Positions 54,622 to 64,000 of a stretch of 64,000 nucleotides of DNA are shown here, one piece after another (the first letter of the stretch is position 1; every line of letters starts with the position of its first letter). The DNA is from Qipengyuania sphaerica (lineage in GTDB: Bacteria > Pseudomonadota > Alphaproteobacteria > Sphingomonadales > Sphingomonadaceae): assembly GCF_019711595.1 (NCBI RefSeq), contig NZ_JAIGNR010000001.1, forward strand, positions 496,001-560,000, written 5' to 3'. A program made the position numbers and the translations under genes. The notes beneath the pieces are model-generated. The model worked only from the letters and a program-made list of their open reading frames with translations. It did no database searches and was not told the origin of the DNA.

Positions 54622-56325
54622 ATGACCGATAACGAGAGCACGCACATTTCCGACTGGTCGATGAGACCGTGGGTGCTTGCCGCCATGCTTGGCATTGCCG
54701 GGCTGCTGGTATGGTACCTGACCGATGTCCCGCAGCGTGAGTTCACGCCCTGGCGCGCCGCGCTGGGGGCTTTCGTGTTCTTCGGCGCGGGTGGATTCGC
54801 CCTCACGGTCGACCGCGCGAACTGGAAACGGCCACTCGCATTCTCGCTCCTTATTGGCGCAATCATGGCGGGTATCGCCTGGCGCGTGGCAGGCGCCGAC
54901 GACCATTATTCGGATGCCGGATACTGGATGGCAGCGGGCGTCGTATCGATCGTGCTGGCCATTCCGCTATTCCAATCGGGCTTCCACCGGTTGCGTTGGG
55001 CGACGCCCTATAAGGAAACGCATTTCCACGTCTGGACCGATGCCATAAGCGTCGCGGGTGCGCTGGCGTTCTTTGCGCTGTCATGGCTGCTCGCCAACCT
55101 GCTGGCTGAGCTGTTCGCCGCCATCGAGATCGATCTGTTGCGCGAACTGCTCCGCGATGACTGGTTCAACGCCAGTTTCGCCGGCGTGACCATCGGTGCG
55201 GCGCTGGGCGTGTTGCGCAACCAGCTGAAGGTTATCGGCACGCTGCAATCGGTAGTGATGCTGGTCTTTTCCCTGATCGCCGTGCCCTTTGCCGCTACGC
55301 TCGTCATCTTCATCCTCGCCGTGTTGGTCAGCGGGCTGGACGTGCTTTGGGGCGCGACACGCAGTCCGACGCCCTTGCTGCTGTCCTGCGCCGCGGCAAG
55401 CTTCGTTCTGGTCAATTCGGTCGTCCGCAATGGCGATGAGGAGGCGAGCGGGAACCGCGTGATGCGCTGGGCGGCACTTGTGCTCGCTCTCGGCATCCTG
55501 CCCCTGGCGATCATGGCGGCGATATCGACCGGTACCCGCATCGCCGAATACGGCCTCAGCCCCGAACGCATCTGGGGTCTCGTCGCCATCGTGGTAGCAG
55601 TCGCCTATGGCGTAGCCTATTTCGTCGCCCCGATCCGTGGGCGGATGGCACATTGGATGGACCGGGTACGCACGGCCAATTTGCACCTTGCGGTCGGCAC
55701 CTGCGTGCTGACGTTCCTGCTCGCCCTGCCGATCCTCGATTTCGGCGCGATCTCGACGCGCGACCAATTGGACAGGCTTGCATCGGGCAAGGTCGAAACC
55801 GACGAGTTCGACTTCTCCGCATTGCGCTGGGATTTCGGCGATGCGGGCCGCGCGGCGCTGGATCGGCTTGCGAAGAGCGACGACGAGCAGATTGCCGAAA
55901 TGGCCGCCAGCGCGGCGGCGCAGAATACCAGGACCTATCGCCGCGTGGAGGGGCGAAGCCAGCGTGACGAACGGATGGATCATTTGCGGATCGCATTCCG
56001 GGACGAATCCCTTCGCCAGCGCGTAGAGCAGCGCATTCGTGACACCTCTTGGCTATGCAATATGCCGTGCGTCGCGCTCGATGCGGGCGACCAGGATAAC
56101 GACCGAAGGATGGTGGCCATCGTCGAGAACGGGCACGTGCAGTGGCTGGACTTCGACCTTGCGAATCCCGATGCGGCCAGTGTGGGCGCAGTGGATATCG
56201 AGGAGTCGGAATTCGTGCGAAATCCGATCCCGCCGCAGCACCCCGGTTCGAGTGTGGAAATCCGTGAATGGCACGGTCGCCGCATCTATGTCGACGGCAA
56301 GCCCGCCGGACAGCCGTTCGAATAG
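54622..56325 (+). CDS. DUF4153 membrane protein
   Basis: This 567-residue protein has about ten membrane segments in its first two thirds and a soluble C-terminal domain of about 190 residues. It fits DUF4153, a family of unknown function with many transmembrane helices (GVTIGAALGVLRNQL, FHVWTDAISVAGALAFF). The C-terminal part (RRVEGRSQRDERMDHLR; EIREWHGRRIYVDGKP) lacks known motifs. Upstream intergenic bases hold a plain ribosome binding site (GAGGGAGGG). It is followed by gatC 57 bases downstream. Confidence 0.85.
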   Translation: MTDNESTHISDWSMRPWVLAAMLGIAGLLVWYLTDVPQREFTPWRAALGAFVFFGAGGFALTVDRANWKRPLAFSLLIGAIMAGIAWRVAGADDHYSDAGYWMAAGVVSIVLAIPLFQSGFHRLRWATPYKETHFHVWTDAISVAGALAFFALSWLLANLLAELFAAIEIDLLRELLRDDWFNASFAGVTIGAALGVLRNQLKVIGTLQSVVMLVFSLIAVPFAATLVIFILAVLVSGLDVLWGATRSPTPLLLSCAAASFVLVNSVVRNGDEEASGNRVMRWAALVLALGILPLAIMAAISTGTRIAEYGLSPERIWGLVAIVVAVAYGVAYFVAPIRGRMAHWMDRVRTANLHLAVGTCVLTFLLALPILDFGAISTRDQLDRLASGKVETDEFDFSALRWDFGDAGRAALDRLAKSDDEQIAEMAASAAAQNTRTYRRVEGRSQRDERMDHLRIAFRDESLRQRVEQRIRDTSWLCNMPCVALDAGDQDNDRRMVAIVENGHVQWLDFDLANPDAASVGAVDIEESEFVRNPIPPQHPGSSVEIREWHGRRIYVDGKPAGQPFE

Positions 56326-56382
56326 CATTTCACGCCGCCAATCCGCTTGAAGCGCAGGGCCAGCGCCGCTAACGCGCCCTGC

Positions 56383-56685
56383 ATGTCAGTCACACGCGAA
56401 GAAGTGGCCAAGATCGCCTCGCTCGCCCGCATAAAAATGGGCGATGCCGAGCTCGACAAGATGGTCCCCGAACTCAACAATATCCTCGACTGGGTCGAAC
56501 AGCTGGGCGAGGTCGATACCAGCGGCGTCGAGCCGATGACCGCAGTCATCCCCAACAGCTTGCGCCTGCGCGACGACGTGGTCGATGCCATCCCCGAAAC
56601 TTCGGGGGGCCGGCGCGATGATGTCCTCGCCAATGCACCGGTGGCCGAACACGGCTTCTTCGGCGTACCCAAGGTGATCGAATAA
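56383..56685 (+). CDS. gatC: Aspartyl/glutamyl-tRNA amidotransferase subunit C
   Basis: GatC is the small scaffold subunit of GatCAB, which converts Glu-tRNA-Gln and Asp-tRNA-Asn into the correct aminoacyl-tRNAs. The 100-residue protein has the typical start ([19 protein letters not shown]), the helical linker region ([17 protein letters not shown]) and the GatA-wrapping tail ([30 protein letters not shown]). It overlaps gatA by one base (TAATG). Confidence 0.97.
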   Translation: MSVTREEVAKIASLARIKMGDAELDKMVPELNNILDWVEQLGEVDTSGVEPMTAVIPNSLRLRDDVVDAIPETSGGRRDDVLANAPVAEHGFFGVPKVIE

Positions 56686-58166
56686 TGACCGATTTCACAC
56701 AGCTTGGCGTGAAGGACATCCGTGACGGCGTGGCCGGCGGCGACTTCACTGCGCGCGAAGTGGCCGAAAGCTTCAACGCTGCCGTCGCTGCAGCTGCCGA
56801 ACTCAACGCCTTCATCGTCACCACGCCCGACCATGCCCTTGCCGCTGCGGACGCTGTCGATGCAAAGCGCGCGAAGGGTGAGAGCCTCGGCAAGATGGGC
56901 GGCGTGCCAATCGGCATGAAGGACCTCTTCGCTACCAAGGGCGTGCAGACCACTGCCGCCAGCCACATCCTCGAAGGCTTCAAGCCCGAGTATGAAAGCA
57001 CCGTCAGCCAGAACCTCTGGGATGCGGGTGCAGGCATGCTGGGCAAGCTCAATCTCGACCAGTTCGCGATGGGCAGCTCGAACGAGACCTCCTACTTCGG
57101 CAACGTCAATTCGCCGTGGAAGAAGGAAGGCACCAATTCCGCGATGAGCCCGGGCGGTTCTTCTGGCGGCTCCTCCTCCGCCGTGGCCGCACGCATCGCG
57201 CCTGCCGCGACGGGCACTGATACTGGCGGCTCGATCCGCCAGCCCGCCGCATTCACCGGTATTTGCGGTATCAAGCCGACCTATGGCCGATGCAGCCGCT
57301 GGGGCGTGGTGGCTTTCGCCAGCAGCCTCGACCAGGCAGGCCCCATGGCTCGCTCGGTAGAAGACTGTGCGATCATGCTCGAGGCGATGGCCGGCTTCGA
57401 TCCGAAGGACGCAACCAGCCTCCAGATGGATGTGCCCAATTGGGAAGCGGCGCTCAACGCCGACCTCAAGGGCAAGAAAGTCGGTATCCCCAAGGAATAC
57501 CGCATGGACGGCACCGACCAGGCGATCCTCGACAGCTGGGAGCAGGGCAAGGCCATGCTGCGCGATGCCGGAGCGGAGATCGTAGACGTCTCGCTGCCGC
57601 ACACGAAATACGCGCTGCCCGCCTATTACATCATCGCTCCTGCCGAAGCCTCGTCCAACCTCGCGCGCTATGACGGCGTGCGGTATGGCCTGCGCGATCT
57701 GCCCGACGGGGCGGGCCTGCAGGACATGTATGCCGCCACCCGCGCCGCCGGGTTCGGCGACGAGGTGAAGCGCCGCGTGCTGATCGGTACGTATGTGCTC
57801 TCCGCAGGTTTCTACGACGCCTATTACACTCAGGCGCAGAAGATCCGCACGCTGGTTGCGCAGGACTTCGAAAAGGCTTTCGCCGAATGCGATGTCATCC
57901 TCGCACCGACGACGCCGACCGCCAGCTTCCCGCTCGGCAGCCTCGATGCCGACCCGCTGACGATGTATCTGAACGACGTCTTCGCCGTTCCCGCATCGCT
58001 CGCCGGCCTGCCCGCGATGAGCGTGCCCGCCATGCTCAATCCCGATGGCCTGCCGCTCGGCCTGCAGCTCGTCGGCAAGCCCTTCGACGAGCAGGGTGTG
58101 CTCGACGCGGGCCTTGCGATCCAGCAGCGTGCAGGGTTCGAAGCGCAGCCGGAGAAGTGGTGGTAA
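56685..58166 (+). CDS. gatA: Aspartyl/glutamyl-tRNA amidotransferase subunit A
   Basis: GatA is the glutaminase subunit. The 493-residue amidase-signature enzyme has the Ser-cisSer-Lys apparatus: Lys in [14 protein letters not shown], the Gly/Ser-rich stretch [18 protein letters not shown], and the nucleophile Ser in [15 protein letters not shown]. Length and motifs are normal. The stop codon overlaps the start of the FkbM methyltransferase gene (TAATG), an unusual insertion before gatB. Confidence 0.97.
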   Translation: MTDFTQLGVKDIRDGVAGGDFTAREVAESFNAAVAAAAELNAFIVTTPDHALAAADAVDAKRAKGESLGKMGGVPIGMKDLFATKGVQTTAASHILEGFKPEYESTVSQNLWDAGAGMLGKLNLDQFAMGSSNETSYFGNVNSPWKKEGTNSAMSPGGSSGGSSSAVAARIAPAATGTDTGGSIRQPAAFTGICGIKPTYGRCSRWGVVAFASSLDQAGPMARSVEDCAIMLEAMAGFDPKDATSLQMDVPNWEAALNADLKGKKVGIPKEYRMDGTDQAILDSWEQGKAMLRDAGAEIVDVSLPHTKYALPAYYIIAPAEASSNLARYDGVRYGLRDLPDGAGLQDMYAATRAAGFGDEVKRRVLIGTYVLSAGFYDAYYTQAQKIRTLVAQDFEKAFAECDVILAPTTPTASFPLGSLDADPLTMYLNDVFAVPASLAGLPAMSVPAMLNPDGLPLGLQLVGKPFDEQGVLDAGLAIQQRAGFEAQPEKWW

Positions 58167-58939
58167 TGCTGAAAGGCGTCGCACTCGAAACGGCCAAGGA
58201 CCTGCTTCGCGGCGGGCCGGCCTTCACTGCGCGCGCCAAGCTGGGGTCGGTGCTTCCGCTGGGAGGGGGCGAATCCATCCGCGTGCGGCGCGGCACCAGC
58301 GATCTCGAGGTCGTCCGCCAGATCTACCGCGACGAGCAATATGTTCTCCCGCAGGATGTCCAGACCCGGCGCGCCAAGCGCTTCGAAACGGCGATCCGCT
58401 CATCGGGCAAGGTTCCGGTGATTGTCGATGCAGGCGCGAATATCGGCGCGGCGGCGCTCTGGTTTGCGCGCGAATATCCGCAAGCCCGGATCGTCGGGGT
58501 AGAGCCTGATAGTTCGAACGCGGCCATGGCGCGCGCGAATTGCGCGGGCAACGATCGCATCGAAATCGTCGAGGCGGCCATCGGCGGGGAGCCGGGTTTC
58601 GTTTCGGTCGAAAGCGATGTCGCAGCCTATGCCGTGACGACCGAACGCGCCGAAAGCGGCTGCCGCATCGTGACCGTCGACGAGTGTGTCGGCATGGTCG
58701 AGAATGGCGAGTTGTTTGCGGTGAAGATCGATATCGAGGGTTTCGAGGACGACCTTTTTGCCGCCAACACCGATTGGCTCGACTGCGCGAAGCTCGTCTA
58801 TATCGAGCCGCACGACCACATCTTCCCCGAAAGGGCAACCAGCAGGAATTTCCAGGCGGAAATGGGCAGGCGCGATTTCGACCTGCTGATCAAGGGCGAG
58901 AACCTGATCTATGTCCGCCGCGAGGAGCAGAAGAAATGA
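58166..58939 (+). CDS. FkbM family SAM-dependent methyltransferase inserted in the gat operon
   Basis: This 257-residue protein has the FkbM methyltransferase fold: the SAM-binding motif [17 protein letters not shown], the acidic loop [16 protein letters not shown], and the later motif [14 protein letters not shown]. FkbM enzymes usually O-methylate sugars or polyketides. It starts at an ATG that overlaps the gatA stop and ends with ATGA overlapping gatB, so it is translated as part of gatCAB. No tRNA link is known; the substrate is unknown. The core is certain; the role is open. Confidence 0.93.
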   Translation: MLKGVALETAKDLLRGGPAFTARAKLGSVLPLGGGESIRVRRGTSDLEVVRQIYRDEQYVLPQDVQTRRAKRFETAIRSSGKVPVIVDAGANIGAAALWFAREYPQARIVGVEPDSSNAAMARANCAGNDRIEIVEAAIGGEPGFVSVESDVAAYAVTTERAESGCRIVTVDECVGMVENGELFAVKIDIEGFEDDLFAANTDWLDCAKLVYIEPHDHIFPERATSRNFQAEMGRRDFDLLIKGENLIYVRREEQKK

Positions 58940-60435
58940 GTACCTATCGTATCCAGGGCGCCACGGGCGAATGGGAGGTCGTGATCGGCCTCGAAGTGCA
59001 CGCGCAGGTGACTTCCAATGCCAAGCTCTTCTCTGGCGCGTCGACCGCTTTCGGTGCCGAACCAAATACGCAGGTCAGCCTTGTCGACGCGGCGATGCCC
59101 GGCATGCTGCCCGTACCGAACCGCGAATGCATCCGGCAGGCCGTGCGCACCGGCATGGCGATCGAGGCACAGATCAACGCCTGGAGCCGGTTCGACCGCA
59201 AGAACTACTTCTATGCCGACCTGCCGCAGGGCTACCAGATCAGCCAGCTTTACCATCCGATCGTGGGCGAGGGACAGCTGACCATCGAAGCCGACGAAAA
59301 GGCAGGCATTCCGGAAGACAAGGTCATCGGCATCGAGCGCATCCATGTCGAACAGGATGCGGGCAAGCTGATGCACGACCAGCATCCGACCATGTCCTAT
59401 GTCGACCTCAATCGCGTCGGTATCGCGCTGATGGAGATCGTCTCCAAGCCCGATATGCGCAGCCCCGCCGAAGCCGGGGCCTATGTCCGCAAGCTGCGCT
59501 CGATCCTTCGCTATGTCGGCTCGTGCGACGGGAACATGGAAGAAGGCTCGATGCGCGCCGACGTTAACGTCAGCGTCCGCAAGCCGGGCGAGGAATTTGG
59601 CACGCGGACCGAAACCAAGAACGTGAACTCGGTGCGTTTCGTCATGCAGGTCATCGAATACGAGGCCAACCGCCAGGTCGATGTGCTGGAAAACGGCGGC
59701 ACGGTGGACCAGGAAACGCGCCTGTTCGATCCCGGCACCGGCACCACGCGCACCATGCGCAGCAAGGAAGATGCGCATGACTATCGCTACTTCCCCGATC
59801 CGGACCTGCTTCCGCTCGAACTCGAAGACAGCTTCCTCGAGGAATGCCGCGCCTCGCTGCCCGAACTACCCGACGCCAAGCGTGCGCGCTACGAAAACGA
59901 ACTGGGCCTCACGCCTTACAATGCGCGCGAGCTGACCGCCGAGGTCGAGACCTTCGGCCGCTTCGAAACCCTGCTTGCGGCGGCATCGGCAAAAATCGGC
60001 CAGCCCGAGGCCAAGGTCGCCACGCAGGTTGCCAACTGGGCGCTGTCGGTAGCTCCCGGCGTGGTCAAATCGCTCGGTGACGAAGCGAACATGGCGAATG
60101 CCACCGCCGAGGCACAGGCGGCTATCCTCGCGATGCAGGACAAGGGCGAAATCTCCGGCGGCCAGGCCAAGGAGATCTACGAGATCGTCCTCAAGGAGGG
60201 CGGCGAGCCCGAAGCCATCGCCGACGAGCGCGGCCTCAAGCAGGTCAGCGACACGGGCGCGATCGAGGCCAAAATCGACGAGATCATCGCCGCGAACGAG
60301 GACAAGGTCGCCGAATATCGCGGCGGCAAGGACAAGCTGTTCGGCTTCTTCGTCGGCCAGACGATGAAGGCTATGCAGGGCAAGGCCAATCCGGCCGTGG
60401 TCAACCAGCTGCTCAAGGCCAAGCTCGACGGCTGA
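58936..60435 (+). CDS. gatB: Aspartyl/glutamyl-tRNA amidotransferase subunit B
   Basis: GatB is the kinase/amidotransferase subunit that activates the tRNA-bound Glu or Asp. The 499-residue protein has the N-terminal cradle domain ([51 protein letters not shown]-type region), the [14 protein letters not shown] block, and the C-terminal YqeY-like helical domain ([16 protein letters not shown]). The ATG overlaps the FkbM stop by ATGA. Longer in-frame extension runs into fkbM and is not used. Confidence 0.97.
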   Translation: MSTYRIQGATGEWEVVIGLEVHAQVTSNAKLFSGASTAFGAEPNTQVSLVDAAMPGMLPVPNRECIRQAVRTGMAIEAQINAWSRFDRKNYFYADLPQGYQISQLYHPIVGEGQLTIEADEKAGIPEDKVIGIERIHVEQDAGKLMHDQHPTMSYVDLNRVGIALMEIVSKPDMRSPAEAGAYVRKLRSILRYVGSCDGNMEEGSMRADVNVSVRKPGEEFGTRTETKNVNSVRFVMQVIEYEANRQVDVLENGGTVDQETRLFDPGTGTTRTMRSKEDAHDYRYFPDPDLLPLELEDSFLEECRASLPELPDAKRARYENELGLTPYNARELTAEVETFGRFETLLAAASAKIGQPEAKVATQVANWALSVAPGVVKSLGDEANMANATAEAQAAILAMQDKGEISGGQAKEIYEIVLKEGGEPEAIADERGLKQVSDTGAIEAKIDEIIAANEDKVAEYRGGKDKLFGFFVGQTMKAMQGKANPAVVNQLLKAKLDG

Positions 60436-60553
60436 CCTCCCCCCTGGCATCGGACGATGCGGTAGCTGAACAGGGGGAACCGTCGTATGTCAGCGACGGT
60501 TCATCCCTATTATGCGACTGTTTTCGCTCCCAATCATGCAAGGGTCGCCTGTC

Positions 60554-61405
60554 ATGCGCAAAATTCTTGCGGCATTTGCCGTCGTGTCACTTTCGCTGGC
60601 CGCTGCCCAGCCTGCCGTCGCACAATTCGGCGGGCTCGAGCGCACGGAGGTCAAGGAAGGCTACCAGATTCGTCCCGGGCAGCAGAACATCCTTGTTTTC
60701 CGCCCCAGTGTCAGCGTGGGCGAGCAGACCACCGGCGGGATGAACGAACCGAACGCCGAATGGTCCGAAACGGCCAAGGCCAACCTCATCGGCGCGCTTT
60801 CGCAGATGCACGGCGCCAACGGCATCGAACTCGTCATGGTCCCCGACCAGGAAGGCGAGATGGGCGAGACGGTGGAAGAATATACCGCTCTCTTCGGCAC
60901 GGTTGCGGGCGCAGTGCTCCAGCACAAGATGACCTATGGCAACCGCCTGCCGACCAAGAAGGACAGCTTCGACTGGACGCTGGGAGAGGACGCCGCACGG
61001 CTGAAGGAACTGGGCGGGGATTACGGCCTCTTCTTCTACACTTTCGACAGCTACGGCTCGACCGGCCGCAAGGTCCTCCAGGGTCTTGCGCTTGTGCTCG
61101 GCGGAGGCTTCGTGCCTTCGGGCGTGCATGTCGGCTATGCCGGACTGGTCGATCTCGAAAATGGCGATCTCGTCTGGCTCAACATCGACACATCGATGGG
61201 CGGCGATCCGCGCACGGTGGAAGGCGCGCAGAAGCGCGTGGCGCAATTGATGGAGGAGTTCCCGACCAAGGCACCCGACGTCGATGGCGAAGAGCCTGCG
61301 GGCTCGGTGATCGTCCTCCCGCCGGTCACGAATGACGAGGGCGAGGTATTGCCGGCCGAGGATGGGGCCGACCAGCCCGCTACGAACGAGGAGGACGGAG
61401 AATGA
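60554..61405 (+). CDS. Secreted protein of the M48 operon, unrecognised
   Basis: This 283-residue protein has a signal peptide (MRKILAAFAVVSLSLAAAQPAVA, cleavage near residue 24) and a mixed alpha/beta domain with no family I recognise. Residues 120-200 contain Gly-rich loops (VLQGLALVLGGGFVPSG). The acidic C-terminus may be disordered. It begins a three-gene run in which each start overlaps the previous stop (ATGA, then GTGA), so the proteins are coexpressed. The chosen ATG follows an in-frame shorter leader starting at 60512. Export is inferred. Confidence 0.78.
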   Translation: MRKILAAFAVVSLSLAAAQPAVAQFGGLERTEVKEGYQIRPGQQNILVFRPSVSVGEQTTGGMNEPNAEWSETAKANLIGALSQMHGANGIELVMVPDQEGEMGETVEEYTALFGTVAGAVLQHKMTYGNRLPTKKDSFDWTLGEDAARLKELGGDYGLFFYTFDSYGSTGRKVLQGLALVLGGGFVPSGVHVGYAGLVDLENGDLVWLNIDTSMGGDPRTVEGAQKRVAQLMEEFPTKAPDVDGEEPAGSVIVLPPVTNDEGEVLPAEDGADQPATNEEDGE

Positions 61406-62634
61406 AGCGTCTCTTAGCCAGTGTAGCCTTCGCCGGTCTGGTCGCGCAGCCCCTCGCTGCGCAGGACACCGAAACCGAGGGCGCCGAAGCGCAGGCAGCT
61501 ACGGAGAAGCAACTCCCGAGCGCCTACGGCTACGAGCCGCAGGACGATCTCGAGAAGGGTCTGTGGTACCAGATGGACGAGGCCGAGCGCCGCCTGAAGG
61601 AATCGCGTTTCCTTATCGAGGATCCGGAGCTCAACGAATACGTCCGCTCGGTCACCTGCAAGACAGTGGGCGAAGCGCGCTGCCAGGCAACGCGCATCTA
61701 CCTCGTGCGCACTCCGGTCTTCAATGCAAGCATGGCTCCCAACGGAGTGATGCTGGTCTATTCAGGGCTGCTGCTGCGCATGCGTGACGAGGCGCAGCTG
61801 GCGGCGGTGCTGGCACATGAGTTTACCCACTTCGAAAAGCAGCACTCGCTGCGCCTGTTCCGCAACTGGCGCAGCAAGACCGACCTCCTGAGCTGGCTCT
61901 CCGTCATTCCCGTGCGCGTGCCCTATGCGGTCGGCATGGCGACGCAGGTCGCTGTGCTAGGCAACATGTTCTCCTTCAACCGCGAGATGGAGCGCGAGGC
62001 GGATGCGGGCTCGATCGAGGAACTGGTCGAAGCGGGCTACGATCCGCGTGCCGCATCGGCCATCTGGTCGCAGCTGGGCGCCGAGATGGACGCAACTGCC
62101 GAGGAGCGCGGCCATCGCAGTGACAAGAACCGTAACGGCGGACTTTTCGCCACGCACCCGCGCTCAACCGACCGCATGGGCAGGCTCGCCCAGATGGCGC
62201 GCGAGGCGATGGGGGAACAGGCTGAGGAACGCTATCGCGGCGCGGCCGAATATCGCGCGGCGCTGGCCAGCTGGTGGCCCGAACTGATCGAGGACCAGAT
62301 TGCCCTCAAGGATTTCGGCGGCACCGAATATTTGCTGGCGACGCTGGCCGGAGACGATCCGATGGGCTGGACCGGCGACCTGCTCTATGCGCGCGCCGAA
62401 CTTTACCGTGCGCGCGCCGAAGAGGGCGATTTCGCGCAGGCTGCCGAGTTTTACCGACAGGCCATCGCCACGGGCGAGGCTCCGGCAGAAAGCTGGCGCG
62501 GACTCGGCCTGGCTCTGATGCGTGACGGTTTCAAGCCCGAAGGGCAGGCTGCACTGCGCAGCTATCTCGAACTCGAACCCGACGCGCCCGATGCGGCGCT
62601 GCTCGCCTCGATGGCAGGGGAGGTGCAATCGTGA
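61402..62634 (+). CDS. M48 family zinc metallopeptidase
   Basis: This 410-residue exported protein has a signal peptide (ending near AQPLAAQ, residue 20), a catalytic domain with the zinc site HEFTH (about residues 139-143, in LAHEFTHFEKQHS) and the third ligand Glu in REMEREADAGSIEE, and a C-terminal TPR-like region (YARAELYRARAEEGDFAQAAEFYRQAI). This matches BepA/YfgC-like periplasmic M48 proteases that monitor outer-membrane protein assembly. It is flanked by two secreted proteins of unknown function in an overlapping operon. Confidence 0.92.
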   Translation: MKRLLASVAFAGLVAQPLAAQDTETEGAEAQAATEKQLPSAYGYEPQDDLEKGLWYQMDEAERRLKESRFLIEDPELNEYVRSVTCKTVGEARCQATRIYLVRTPVFNASMAPNGVMLVYSGLLLRMRDEAQLAAVLAHEFTHFEKQHSLRLFRNWRSKTDLLSWLSVIPVRVPYAVGMATQVAVLGNMFSFNREMEREADAGSIEELVEAGYDPRAASAIWSQLGAEMDATAEERGHRSDKNRNGGLFATHPRSTDRMGRLAQMAREAMGEQAEERYRGAAEYRAALASWWPELIEDQIALKDFGGTEYLLATLAGDDPMGWTGDLLYARAELYRARAEEGDFAQAAEFYRQAIATGEAPAESWRGLGLALMRDGFKPEGQAALRSYLELEPDAPDAALLASMAGEVQS

Positions 62635-63230
62635 AGACCTGGATGAAACTGGCAGGGCCGCTGGCGCTTGCCTCAATGCTGGCCGCTGCTCCGGCAGAAG
62701 CCGGCTGGCGACTGGTGGAGGAGGGCGAAACGCGCAAGGTCGCCCGATCCAGCATGCGCGTAACAGCTCCCGTCGACTGGAACCGCGCCACCGAGCGTCC
62801 CACCAGCCGCAGCGAGATCTGGACGCAGGACGGCGTCGCGCTGTCCGAACTGATGTTCTATGCCAAGATCAAGGACGGCGAGACGCTGTTCAAGAAGCAT
62901 CAGCGAAAGCGCAATCCTTTGCCCGAATTCAGCAAGGACATGCTGCTGACCGATCTCGTCGAATGGTACGAGGACACGGCCAATGTGGCGCTCGGCGGAT
63001 CGCTGTTCGAGATCGTCGAGGTCAAGCCGGCGACGCTTGCGGGATACGAAGGCGTGCACTTCAGCTACAGCTACACCGGCGGCGACAATGTCGCGCGGCT
63101 GGGCGAAGCGCGCGCTGCGATCATCGACGAGAAACTCTATCTGATCAGCTTCGAGGCACCGCGGATTCACTATTTCGACCGCTATATCGCGGGCGTGCGC
63201 GCCATGATGGACAGCGCCCGCTTCGAATAA
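62631..63230 (+). CDS. Secreted protein downstream of the M48 peptidase
   Basis: This 199-residue protein starts at a GTG overlapping the M48 stop (GTGA). It has a signal peptide (ending near AEAG, residue 24) and a compact domain with the sequence EGETRKVARSSMRVTAPVDW and a later segment VKPATLAGYEGVHFSYSYTGGDN. I do not recognise a family, although the layout resembles small periplasmic proteins of the DUF type. Translational coupling to the protease suggests it is a partner or substrate. Function unknown. Confidence 0.8.
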   Translation: MKTWMKLAGPLALASMLAAAPAEAGWRLVEEGETRKVARSSMRVTAPVDWNRATERPTSRSEIWTQDGVALSELMFYAKIKDGETLFKKHQRKRNPLPEFSKDMLLTDLVEWYEDTANVALGGSLFEIVEVKPATLAGYEGVHFSYSYTGGDNVARLGEARAAIIDEKLYLISFEAPRIHYFDRYIAGVRAMMDSARFE

Positions 63231-63236
63231 TCCGGG

Positions 63237-63947
63237 TCAGCCCCCCTCGATCAGGGCATCGACCATGACATAGGTCTCGGGTCCAAAGCGAATTGTGATC
63301 CGGTCGCCGTCGCGGGTGGAGCTGAAGTCCCATCCGGCAGAGCCATCGGCCTGCGCGCTGTCCGCGCCGTAAGGCTCGGTTCCGTTGAAGAAGATCGCGC
63401 GCTTGCGGCCATCCGGCTTGGTGACCTCGACGAGGTTGGTCCCGTCATCGCCCCAGTTGCGCTTCACGCCCGCATCGCAGTTCTGCGTCGGCGCCTTGTT
63501 GTCGAAGCCGCAGGGCAGGGTGGTCGTCGCATGGTATCCGGTTGCCGCGTCCATGGCGTCGCCCTCGCCATAGGCGGGCTGGCTTACGGAGGTTCTTGCC
63601 TGTGCCTCGACCATGCCTGCATTCGCATCGCCCGTCGGGATGGTGACGATACTAACTCCGTCGACGACGTCGACAATCGCGCCGCCGATTGCCGCTGCGC
63701 TGGCTGGGCTCGGACATCCTACGAGCACGGCGCTGTCATCAAGATATTGCGAGGTGGCCGGACTTTCTCCCAGATTGAAGCAGGGATCCCCAGCATTGGG
63801 ATAGCCTTCACCGAAAGGCGCGAGGCTTTCCGGGATGACTGCAACCTCTCCTGCTGTTGCGTCCTCTTGTGCGGGCGCGTCGCCAGCTCCGTTACAGGCG
63901 GATAGGACGAGGGCGGCAGCGCTCGCCAGACATGTTGGAACCCGCAT
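63237..63947 (-). CDS. Hypothetical lipoprotein
   Basis: This 236-residue protein has a lipoprotein signal peptide with the lipobox LVLSAC (Cys18) and an acidic, Gly/Ala-rich mature part. Four further Cys (in DPCFNL, VGCPSP, LPCGFD and NCDAG) could form disulfides. It is convergent with the M48 operon, six bases away, and close to the right edge of the window. I do not recognise a family. Its position at a window edge means upstream context is not visible. Confidence 0.78.
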   Translation of the reverse strand: MRVPTCLASAAALVLSACNGAGDAPAQEDATAGEVAVIPESLAPFGEGYPNAGDPCFNLGESPATSQYLDDSAVLVGCPSPASAAAIGGAIVDVVDGVSIVTIPTGDANAGMVEAQARTSVSQPAYGEGDAMDAATGYHATTTLPCGFDNKAPTQNCDAGVKRNWGDDGTNLVEVTKPDGRKRAIFFNGTEPYGADSAQADGSAGWDFSSTRDGDRITIRFGPETYVMVDALIEGG

Positions 63948-64000
63948 GCTTGCTCTCTCCTGTCTTCAGCGCCGGTCGCGGCGTATGTCGATGCGACCTC

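Overview
The window is a G+C-rich chromosomal segment from an alphaproteobacterium, most likely order Sphingomonadales and probably family Erythrobacteraceae. The evidence is protein content: a ChpT-type histidine phosphotransferase, an RpoH with an intact RpoH box, an ATP12-type F1-ATPase assembly chaperone, a TorF-type porin, a class GN sortase with its single vWA-domain target, and GatCAB. The family assignment is inference from protein character; no database search was run. I see no insertion sequence, prophage, CRISPR array or rRNA. Genes are densely packed, with many ATGA, GTGA and TAATG stop/start overlaps.

Layout. 1-5 kb: a partial TPR-like gene, a DUF2721 membrane protein, the GTPase der, DUF3297, a small acidic protein, tRNA-Leu(UAG), and trigger factor with a long Lys/Ala/Pro tail. 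5-9 kb: a CPA1-type cation:proton antiporter and a TonB-dependent receptor that appears to use a TTG start. 9-13.5 kb: a chemoreceptor, then a translationally coupled three-gene cassette (KAS III-like ketosynthase, heme-oxygenase-fold iron enzyme, unrecognised protein) that looks like a small uncharacterised biosynthetic unit. 13.5-16.5 kb: a second ClpP paralogue divergent from clpP-clpX. 16.5-19.5 kb: on the minus strand, a CDF metal exporter, ECF sigma factor, anti-sigma factor and secreted fasciclin protein, recalling SigK/RskA/fasciclin modules.

19.6-24 kb: mtgA, a class GN sortase, its vWA target and a divergent XRE regulator with a perfect palindrome between them. 24-31 kb: rpoH, a RluD-type pseudouridine synthase, an M67 peptidase, chpT, an AmpD-like amidase, RNase P RNA (rnpB), a TspO-like protein, UDP-glucose dehydrogenase and a metallophosphatase. 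31-40.5 kb: a TorF porin, a glyoxalase-fold protein, NhaA, an NfrB-like glycosyltransferase with a small companion, a TauE/SafE exporter coupled to a TIGR02186 protein, a HerA-like ATPase and queE.

40.5-54 kb: a DUF2262-like protein and valS, an Mla-type lipid ABC operon (permease, ATPase, MCE protein, lipoprotein), a secreted amidohydrolase, and a six-gene minus-strand operon (crcB, RluA-type synthase, PaiB-like protein, HAD hydrolase, small membrane protein, ATP12 chaperone). 54-64 kb: rpsU, an FKBP isomerase, a DUF4153 membrane protein, the gatCAB operon with an FkbM methyltransferase inserted between gatA and gatB, a three-gene secreted-protein operon with an M48 peptidase, and a lipoprotein.

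Most genes are housekeeping: translation (valS, gatCAB, rpsU, der, pseudouridine synthases, rnpB), proteostasis (tig, clpP, clpX, rpoH) and envelope maintenance (mtgA, amidase, mla, porin, antiporters). The accessory parts most worth attention are the ketosynthase/iron-enzyme cassette, the sigma/fasciclin unit, the sortase locus, the FkbM insertion in the gat operon and the M48 operon.
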